From assembly GCA_012034865.1 (NCBI GenBank), contig JAAUOM010000020.1, positions 1-49,345 of the forward strand: a stretch of 49,345 bases of DNA. Direction: 5' to 3'. Shown here one piece after another: positions 43,489-49,345 of the stretch. The stretch comes from Acaryochloris sp. CRU_2_0 (lineage in GTDB: Bacteria; Cyanobacteriota; Cyanobacteriia; Thermosynechococcales; Thermosynechococcaceae). The translations under genes were made by a program, and so were the position numbers. The notes beneath the pieces were generated by a model. The model did no database searches, was not told the DNA's origin, and saw only the letters and a list, made by a program, of their open reading frames with translations. Within the stretch, counting starts at the first letter, position 1, and each line of letters starts with the position of its first letter.

Positions 43489-44982
43489 TTGAATGAGATC
43501 CGTATTGCTAAATTTATGGTTGATGCAGTTATGTCTTGGATAAACATCGGGGTGGAGAGAACGCCGCTCTTCAATTATGTTCCCATCTTCCCAATAGCAG
43601 AGGTTGGTGGTGAGGTCGAAGTTGGGGCTGATGCGGCTCCCCTGGTTTTGGCAGGGGTTTTACTCTGTTTGACCGTGATTTACCTGGCCAGCAAGATTGG
43701 TGGAGAACTCTGTGTTCGCATTAATCTTCCCCCAGTTCTAGGGGAATTAGTGGGTGGCGTTGTTGTAGGAGTGTCGGCGCTGCATTTGTTGATGTTTCCT
43801 GAAGCTGGTGCTACGGAGGTAGCCCCTTCTTTTCTGGTGAGTTTTTTAGGATCAACGACGGGCGCTGATCCTGCGGTTGCGATCGCAGCTTCTCAAGCCT
43901 ATAGCGAAGTGATTTCCGTTCTAGCGGAAATGGGCGTCATCCTCTTGCTCTTTGAAATTGGTTTGGAATCCGATTTACAAGAACTGATTCGTGTCGGACC
44001 GCAAGCTGCCATTGTCGCGGTTGTTGGTGTCATCGCACCGTTCTTCTCTGGAACCCTGGGCCTCATCTATCTATTCCACATGCCCACGATTCCTGCGGTT
44101 TTTGCAGGCGCAGCCTTGACAGCCACCAGTATTGGCATCACCGCCAAGGTGCTAGCGGAGATCCAACGCCTGAGTTCTAGAGAAGGGCAAATCATTGTGG
44201 GGGCAGCCGTCCTTGATGATGTGCTGGGCATTATTGTCCTCGCCGTGGTCGCTAGCTTGGCAAAAACGGGTGAAGTAGAAATTGCCAATATTGTTTATCT
44301 AGTGGTCAGTTCAGTGGTGTTCCTCGTTGGCTCCATTGTCCTGGGTCGCTTTTTTAGCCCCTATTTTGTCGCCTTAGTCGATAAACTGCAAACCCGAGGT
44401 AATCTACTCCTCTCTTCCTTGATTTTTGCATTTATTCTGTCTTATATTGCTACTGCTATTCACCTAGAAGCTATTCTAGGTGCCTTTACGGCGGGCTTAG
44501 TCTTAGCAGAAACAGATAAACGCGAAGAGCTGACCGAACAAGTTATTCCCCTGGCAGATATGTTTGTGCCCATCTTCTTTGTCTGTGTGGGGGCAAAAAC
44601 AGATGTCAGCGTCCTCAATCCCCTTGTCCCAGAGAATCGGGAAGGATTAATTATTGCCTCGTTTTTAATTATTGTTGCTATTATTGGCAAGGTGATCACA
44701 GGACTCACGATTGTGGGGCAACCTGATATCAACCGTCTGGCCATTGGTGTGGGCATGATCCCCAGGGGTGAAGTTGGGCTCGTGTTTGCGGGTGTGGGTT
44801 CCGCCAGTGGTGTCTTATCTCGACCCTTGGAAGCTGCCATTATTGTCATGGTGATTTCGACAACGTTTTTGGCGCCGCCTTTGCTGCGCGTTGTCTTTCA
44901 AACTGCTGAGACTGAAACAACAGCTCTAAGTACCGAGATGACATCTGTCCGAGCGGCTGACGAGGTTGATGCCCCAGATTAG
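43489..44982 (+). CDS. Cation:proton antiporter, CPA2 family (NhaS3-like)
   Basis: Up to 497 residues with about 12 helices. The start is unclear: TTG 43489, ATG 43516 and ATG 43531 are all in frame. Landmarks of CPA2 antiporters are LPPVLGELVGGVVVG, the acidic ion site region AAVLDDVLGIIVLA, and ILGAFTAGLVLAET. The same type in Synechocystis is thylakoid NhaS3, an essential Na+/H+ antiporter. It exchanges Na+ (or K+) for protons. No regulatory RCK domain is attached; a short acidic tail ends the protein. Confidence 0.85.
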   Translation: MNEIRIAKFMVDAVMSWINIGVERTPLFNYVPIFPIAEVGGEVEVGADAAPLVLAGVLLCLTVIYLASKIGGELCVRINLPPVLGELVGGVVVGVSALHLLMFPEAGATEVAPSFLVSFLGSTTGADPAVAIAASQAYSEVISVLAEMGVILLLFEIGLESDLQELIRVGPQAAIVAVVGVIAPFFSGTLGLIYLFHMPTIPAVFAGAALTATSIGITAKVLAEIQRLSSREGQIIVGAAVLDDVLGIIVLAVVASLAKTGEVEIANIVYLVVSSVVFLVGSIVLGRFFSPYFVALVDKLQTRGNLLLSSLIFAFILSYIATAIHLEAILGAFTAGLVLAETDKREELTEQVIPLADMFVPIFFVCVGAKTDVSVLNPLVPENREGLIIASFLIIVAIIGKVITGLTIVGQPDINRLAIGVGMIPRGEVGLVFAGVGSASGVLSRPLEAAIIVMVISTTFLAPPLLRVVFQTAETETTALSTEMTSVRAADEVDAPD

Positions 44983-45108
44983 TGTTCCAGATGAAACATA
45001 GTGATAGAGTTCAGCGTCCCAGAGTCAGCCCCTCATCCATCCCCTCAGCAGGATAGAGAAGGAAGTTGGGACACTTGGGAGGGGTTGATATATCCATGGA
45101 GAGATTGC

Positions 45109-47042
45109 ATGCGCCATCCTTTACAGAACAACCGCAATCTAGGACGCCAGATCATCCGTTGGTTCCTTCCTAGTCTATGCGGCGTGTTCTTGAGTGGATT
45201 ATCCGCCGAAGCCGCCCAACTGCAATCTTGGCGTTTTGACCAAAGCCAAAACCGCCTAGAATTCAGCACCGACGAAGATATTCGCCCCAGAGTCCAACTC
45301 ATTCCTAACCCCACTCGCCTTGTCGTTGACTTACCTGGGGTCACATTAGGCCAGCAGACTCTCAAACAAAACTTGGGAAATATCTTTCGAACTCTGCGTT
45401 TAGGCCAAGTTGACACCCAAACCGCTCGCATCGTTCTAGAACTCGATCCTGCCTATACCCTCGATCCTCAACAGATCAAAGTGCAAGGATCATCCTCCAC
45501 CCACTGGTTTATCAACTTACCTACTCCCCAACAATGGCAATCCCCTGAGCCTTCCTCTTCCCCCACTTTCTCTTCTCCCACTCCCGCCTCTCCCAACACT
45601 CCCATCACCCTCACCCCCCCCAACACTTCCTCTTCCCCCACGCCTTCTCTGCCCAGTCCCTCTTCCCCACCCGCCTCTTCCCCCACTCCCCTTGCCCAAA
45701 CCCAACCTAGAATCAACGACATCTTAGTCACAACAGATGGCCTATTCCTACCCACCCAAGGTAACTCCTCTCAAATTAAAATCAAGCGCAGCCGCAATAA
45801 GAAAAAATTCAAATCAAAATATCCGAAGCGCTCCTCGCCCCTTCCCTTGTCCGCGAATTCAATCCGAGCTATCACGGTATTAAAAGCCTAAGCTTCAAGC
45901 AAACCGATCAGTCTCCTCCTGTCGCCGAACTCACCCTAGAAGTGGACAAAGATAGCCCGGATTGGCAAGCCAGTGTCAGTCGGTTTGGCGGTATTGTCCT
46001 GTTGCCCAAAGGGGGGCCTTCTGCCAATCCCTCGGCTCGACGTCCTGGAGCAACGACCAGTCTGACTACTCGCAGTTCACCATCAAACTCGGTGACACCA
46101 ACCTCACGACTGGCAACTATCCAACGGATTGATTTAGGTGGACGCCAGTTATTTATCCGAGCAGATCGCCCGATCTTCTATGCCACTCGCTGGCGAGGAT
46201 CAACTTACCAAATCACGATTAATGCCGCCCGACTAACTGCTGATTTGCAGGGGCCGAAATTGGGAGACAGCAGTCCTTTGTCCGATATTCAAGTGGAGGA
46301 AACGGGGAACAATACTGTCACCATTTCTGCTAAACCCAGGGATGGTGTTCGCATTGCTGGGGCGCAACGCTTAACCAATGCCGTTGTTTTGAATTTACTC
46401 AAGCCTGGAGAACAGCCCATCGTCGAGTCACCCGTGTCATCGCCGTCTCCTAGTTTTCCTGGGAATCCTGATACCCCTTTGCCCAGGGTGAGTAATAGGC
46501 AGGTGGTTGTTATTGATCCAGGGCATGGGGGACCCGATCCAGGGGCGATTGGCATTGGCGGTGTGCGGGAAACAGATGTGGTCTTAGATATTGGGTTGGA
46601 AGTCTCGCGGATTTTGCAGCGGCAAGGGGTGGTGGTCTATTTAACACGCACGGATGAGCGGGATGTAGATTTACCGCCACGGGTGTCGTTGGCGGAGCGA
46701 GTGAATGCGGCGCTATTTGTCAGTATTCATGCCAATGCGATTAGTATGAGTCGGCCTGATATCAATGGTTTAGAGACCTATCATGCACCGGGGGCGTATT
46801 TAGGCGCGCGTTTGGCGCGCACGATTCACAGTACGATTTTGAGTAACCTCAGGATTCGCGATCGCGGTGTGCGTGGGGCTAGATTCTACGTCATACGCAA
46901 GACTTCCATGCCTGCTACCTTGGTGGAAACGGGTTTTCTGACGGGTCAAGAAGATATTGTGAACCTCAGAAATCCAGCTTGGCGCAAGCAAATGGCACAA
47001 GCGATTGCTCAGGGAATTCTCAATTTCTTGAATGGTTCATAG
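45109..47042 (+). CDS. N-acetylmuramoyl-L-alanine amidase with AMIN domains (AmiC-like), interrupted by a one-base frameshift
   Basis: I start at ATG 45109, with GGAGAG five bases upstream, giving a signal peptide ending SGLSAEAA. The first frame holds one AMIN domain (LQSWRFDQSQNRLEFSTDED, PTRLVVDLPG) and a Ser/Pro/Thr linker; it goes out of frame at the A6 run 45802-45807. The next frame continues with QIKISEALLAPSLVREFNPS, a second AMIN domain and the Amidase_3 catalytic domain: VVIDPGHGGPDPG, GVRETDV, VSIHANA and LVETGF (Zn ligands and catalytic Glu). A seventh A restores a 644-residue protein. It splits daughter-cell septal peptidoglycan; AMIN targets it to the wall. Confidence 0.88.
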
Positions 47043-47058
47043 AACGAAGACAGACCCT

Positions 47059-48030
47059 TTAGACAGTGCTTTTGAGTAAGTCTTGAGCGATGGTGATGTG
47101 CTGGCGCACAGCTTCAGCGGAGGTCTGGAGCGCTTGAAAATCCTCCGCTGTTAAATCCAGCTCTAGAACCTGGGTCACCCCTTGCCGACCCAAACAAGTG
47201 GGAACCCCCAAAAAAATATCAGACAGATGGTATTGCCCTTGTAAATAGGCAGCAGCAGGCAAAATCCGGGAACGATTCAAGAGGATGGATTCCACCATTA
47301 AACAAGCAGAGGACGCTGGGGCAAAATAGGCACTGCCTGCTTGCATAAGGCTGACAATTTCAGCACCGCCATTGCGAGTTCGTTGGATCAATCGCTGAAT
47401 CGTGGCTGCATCTATGAGCTGTGTGATCGGGATGCCACTGACGCTGGAATATTGGGGTAGGGGAACCATCAGATCCCCATGCCCGCCGAGAACCATAGCA
47501 TGGACATTACTAATGGACACCTTTAGCTCTAAGGCGATAAAGGTTTCAAACCGGGCTGCATCTAAAACTCCCGCCATCCCGACAACCCGTTCTGGGGGTA
47601 GGCCACTGGCTTGCCAAGCCAAGTAGGTCATCACATCCAAGGGATTGGTGACCACTATCAAAATGGCATCGGGGGACTGGGCAATGGCTTGGTGCGTGAC
47701 ATTGGTAATGATTTGGGCATTGACCTTGAGGAGATCATCACGGCTCATTCCTGGTTTCCGGGATAAACCAGCCGTGATCACAATGATGTCTGAGCCTTGG
47801 GTATCGGCATAATCTGCCGTCCCCATAATGACGCGATCGTGACCCTCGACTCCACGGGCTTCCATTAAATCTAGGGCTAATCCTTGGGGGCGTCCGGCTT
47901 CGATATCTAACAGGATGACGTCGGCAATATTTTTCTCGACGATCCGCTGTCCCAAGGTACTGCCGACATTCCCCGCGCCAATAATGGCCACTTGCGAGGC
48001 TTGGGGTTCACTGATGCAGGTAAAGGTCAT
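47059..48030 (-). CDS. mdh: Malate dehydrogenase (LDH-like type)
   Basis: 323 residues. NAD-binding motif [10 protein letters not shown] near 15, [11 protein letters not shown] for NAD preference, the substrate loop [13 protein letters not shown] with Arg where lactate dehydrogenase has Gln, [13 protein letters not shown], and the catalytic GGHGDLMVP His. It interconverts malate and oxaloacetate in the cytoplasm. ATG 48030. It is convergent with the amidase, 16 bases apart, and lies downstream of ndhO on the same strand, about 60 bases away. Confidence 0.93.
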   Translation of the reverse strand: MTFTCISEPQASQVAIIGAGNVGSTLGQRIVEKNIADVILLDIEAGRPQGLALDLMEARGVEGHDRVIMGTADYADTQGSDIIVITAGLSRKPGMSRDDLLKVNAQIITNVTHQAIAQSPDAILIVVTNPLDVMTYLAWQASGLPPERVVGMAGVLDAARFETFIALELKVSISNVHAMVLGGHGDLMVPLPQYSSVSGIPITQLIDAATIQRLIQRTRNGGAEIVSLMQAGSAYFAPASSACLMVESILLNRSRILPAAAYLQGQYHLSDIFLGVPTCLGRQGVTQVLELDLTAEDFQALQTSAEAVRQHITIAQDLLKSTV

Positions 48031-48088
48031 GGCTCTATTGTGATGGGACTAAGGTGCGATCTCACTCTCCCTTAACTATTTATTTGAC

Positions 48089-48301
48089 TTATTTGGACGC
48101 TTCTAGCTGATCCACGCGCAACCAAACCGTAGGAGCTGGAACCCGAAATTTAATCTGAGCATACTCTCCCTTGACCTCAACCACTTCCCCTGTTCCTTCA
48201 AATACATAGGGCGGGAGACGCGGGTCGCTGGCTTTGGCTTCTAGACTATTTGCAAATTTATCGGCGACGATGCGAACCATGCTTCCTTTTTTGACGGCCA
48301 T
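48089..48301 (-). CDS. ndhO: NAD(P)H-quinone oxidoreductase subunit O
   Basis: 70 residues from ATG 48301, giving the family start [16 protein letters not shown]; an upstream in-frame ATG (48355) would add 18 unrelated residues. The protein contains [17 protein letters not shown] and ends [13 protein letters not shown], as NdhO does. It is a small peripheral subunit on the stromal side of NDH-1. It is the third NDH-1 gene in this window, though distant from ndhFD. Confidence 0.93.
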   Translation of the reverse strand: MAVKKGSMVRIVADKFANSLEAKASDPRLPPYVFEGTGEVVEVKGEYAQIKFRVPAPTVWLRVDQLEASK

Positions 48302-48580
48302 AATTGCAGTTAACTTTACTGATGTAGGGTTAACCGCTATTGTAGTCGTTTTCATCAGACAGATTACAAATCAGCGTTTTTTTGCAGCAGGATCGTCAAC
48401 GGCAACAGGGTCGTTATTGTCAGTAGGGCTAGCCAAAAGCCGAAATCTATCCCCAAGAGTTGGCTAGAAATCATTACACTGAGAATTTATGGTGTATGAA
48501 CGTTCTTAACACGCCCATAGAACTCCATTCACTACTGTACTTTTAGAATACGCCGAAGCCTTAAAGGAGAGACACCAGAG

Positions 48581-49048
48581 ATGGAAAATTTGCTAGCCCC
48601 AATCGCCCATTTTTTTCAGAGTTTAGGCTTGCCAGAACCCATTGTCCATTGGGGGCATCCCACAATGATGGCCATTGTTGTCTTGGTGATGGGTTCCTAT
48701 GCCGGGGTTAAAGGCTGGCAAGGACGTCTGGCCACTGATGCCGAAGCCGGGAGTAAAAATCGAGCCGCCCATGCCCAAGTCGTTCCCTGGATGTTTTTGT
48801 TTATTGTGTTGGGATACACGGGCGGTGTTCTGTCTTTGGTCATGCAAGACCACCCCATTTTTGAGAGTCCTCACTTCTGGACAGGAACAATAGTCATCGC
48901 TCTATTAGCAACTAATGCCGTTTTGTCCCTCGCTAATTTTTGGGGAGCAGGCAGTCTGCGGACGGCTCATGCCTACCTTGGCAGTAGTGCCCTTGTGTTA
49001 CTTCTGGTGCATGCGTTCCTCGGCCTGCAATTGGGGTTATCTCTCTAG
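48581..49048 (+). CDS. DUF4079 family membrane protein
   Basis: 155 residues with four membrane helices. Family-like landmarks: IVHWGHPTMMAIVVLVMGSY, RAAHAQVVPWMFLFIVLGYT and RTAHAYLGSSALVLLLVHAF, with His residues placed in helices as in cytochrome b561-like proteins. GGAGAG precedes ATG 48581 by about 10 bases. Function unknown; conserved in cyanobacteria and some plastids. Confidence 0.85.
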   Translation: MENLLAPIAHFFQSLGLPEPIVHWGHPTMMAIVVLVMGSYAGVKGWQGRLATDAEAGSKNRAAHAQVVPWMFLFIVLGYTGGVLSLVMQDHPIFESPHFWTGTIVIALLATNAVLSLANFWGAGSLRTAHAYLGSSALVLLLVHAFLGLQLGLSL

Positions 49049-49061
49049 GCCAAGGCGGAGC

Positions 49062-49160
49062 CTCCTCCACCTGGGATTCATAAATCTCATCGCCACGTCG
49101 GGCAAATTCTTCTTTGCTATAGCGGGGTTGCCGTTGGTGAAACCTCGGATTTGGATTCAT
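49062..49160 (-). pseudogene. Truncated N-terminal fragment of a small conserved protein (YSKEEFARRG type)
   Basis: The first 33 codons (PRYSKEEFARRGDEIYESQV) match the start of a small cyanobacterial protein family that normally continues to about 70-80 residues with a VAIDIETG-type segment. Here the frame runs straight into the complement of the DUF4079 3' end and loses all similarity. The gene therefore seems truncated at about 49065. Identification is from memory of the family. Confidence 0.45.
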
Positions 49161-49211
49161 TGGCGGATGTTTTCAGCCCACATTCCGCTCTTCTGGGAGG
49201 GCAAAAAATAA

Positions 49212-49343
49212 TTACGGGTCAGGTACATGGAGGAGGTAGTATCTCTGAGAGTTATTGCTAAAGAATTTGAGAATATGCCGTCGCTCAGGCGTCAGATTCA
49301 CAATCTGTTTGACGCCTGAGATGACCACCAAGTGAACCGCCAT
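49212..49343 (-). CDS. Short or partial coding region at the window edge
   Basis: 43 codons from an ATG at 49341-49343, or the C-terminal end of a longer gene entering from outside. The sequence reads SGVKQIVNLTPERRHILKFF, then YYLLHVPDP-stop, with coding-like composition. I do not recognise it; it could be the end of a transposase-like or other protein. It lies 51 bases upstream of the truncated fragment on the same strand. Confidence 0.35.
   Translation of the reverse strand: MAVHLVVISGVKQIVNLTPERRHILKFFSNNSQRYYLLHVPDP
49284..49320. repeat. Perfect 11-bp inverted repeat
   Basis: CTCAGGCGTCA (49284-49294) pairs with TGACGCCTGAG (49310-49320), with an inner GATT/AATC pair in the loop. There is no T-run on either side, so it does not look like a terminator. 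Confidence 0.5.
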
Positions 49344-49345
49344 GA

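Noticed and set aside
45468..45755. Gly/Glu-rich open frames opposite the amidase linker
   Set aside because: They are the complement of the Ser/Pro/Thr linker and have repetitive shadow composition.

Overview
The window is cyanobacterial chromosome. It carries photosystem I subunit PsaM, three NDH-1 genes (ndhF, ndhD, ndhO), an FtsH2-type thylakoid protease, an SLH-domain iron porin under a Fur box, DevBCA-type exporter genes and many HIP1-type octamers (GCGATCGC). The gene content would suit an Acaryochloris-like or other non-heterocystous lineage, but that placement is an impression, not a result. No tRNA, rRNA, CRISPR array or complete insertion sequence was seen.

Layout. 1-828: broken NAD-dependent epimerase. 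962-8277: B12-dependent radical SAM protein, then lipid-related genes (CarS-like protein head-to-head with a eukaryote-like sphingosine/diacylglycerol kinase, a pentapeptide-repeat/beta-barrel protein, a CDP-alcohol phosphatidyltransferase). 8363-15360: lipA (frameshifted), a Tat-exported phosphoesterase, an orphan ABC ATPase, an atypical response regulator and devBCA. 15887-19025: two small unknown genes, a 2Fe-2S ferredoxin-domain protein, a Fur box and the iron porin. 19188-23489: DUF2237, PAP2 phosphatase, ndk, a palindromic repeat, TerC, psaM with a clear terminator, and a small membrane protein. 23533-28453: the most interesting block (below). 28744-33237: PRC-barrel, proA, CbiX, Uma2. 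33342-36755: ndhF-ndhD. 37205-40275: a coding remnant coupled to an unknown gene, and an FAD oxidoreductase with an SLH-like tail. 40514-49343: ftsH, nitrilase-family amidase, Na+/H+ antiporter, AMIN-amidase (frameshifted), mdh, ndhO, DUF4079 and gene fragments at the edge.

Candidate new system. On the minus strand three adjacent genes encode a short secreted protein ending in CPACGMG, a DUF692/MNIO multinuclear iron oxygenase (the family that makes methanobactin and the copper-binding bufferins from Cys-containing peptides) and a 64-residue partner. Directly upstream are a BlaI-type repressor and an M56 membrane protease, the arrangement of the copper-sensing PetR/PetP pair of Synechocystis. 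Divergent from those are a TauE/SafE-like protein fused to a ferric-reductase-like domain and a membrane-anchored protein predicted to start with histidine after signal cleavage. I read this as a probable copper-handling island with an undescribed RiPP of bufferin-like logic; this is inference from gene content.

Data quality. Four genes (epimerase, lipA, ndhF, AMIN-amidase) are each broken by what looks like one missing base in an A/T homopolymer, and the MNIO N-terminus may be a fifth case. Conserved protein resumes immediately in the next frame each time, so base-calling errors are the simplest explanation.
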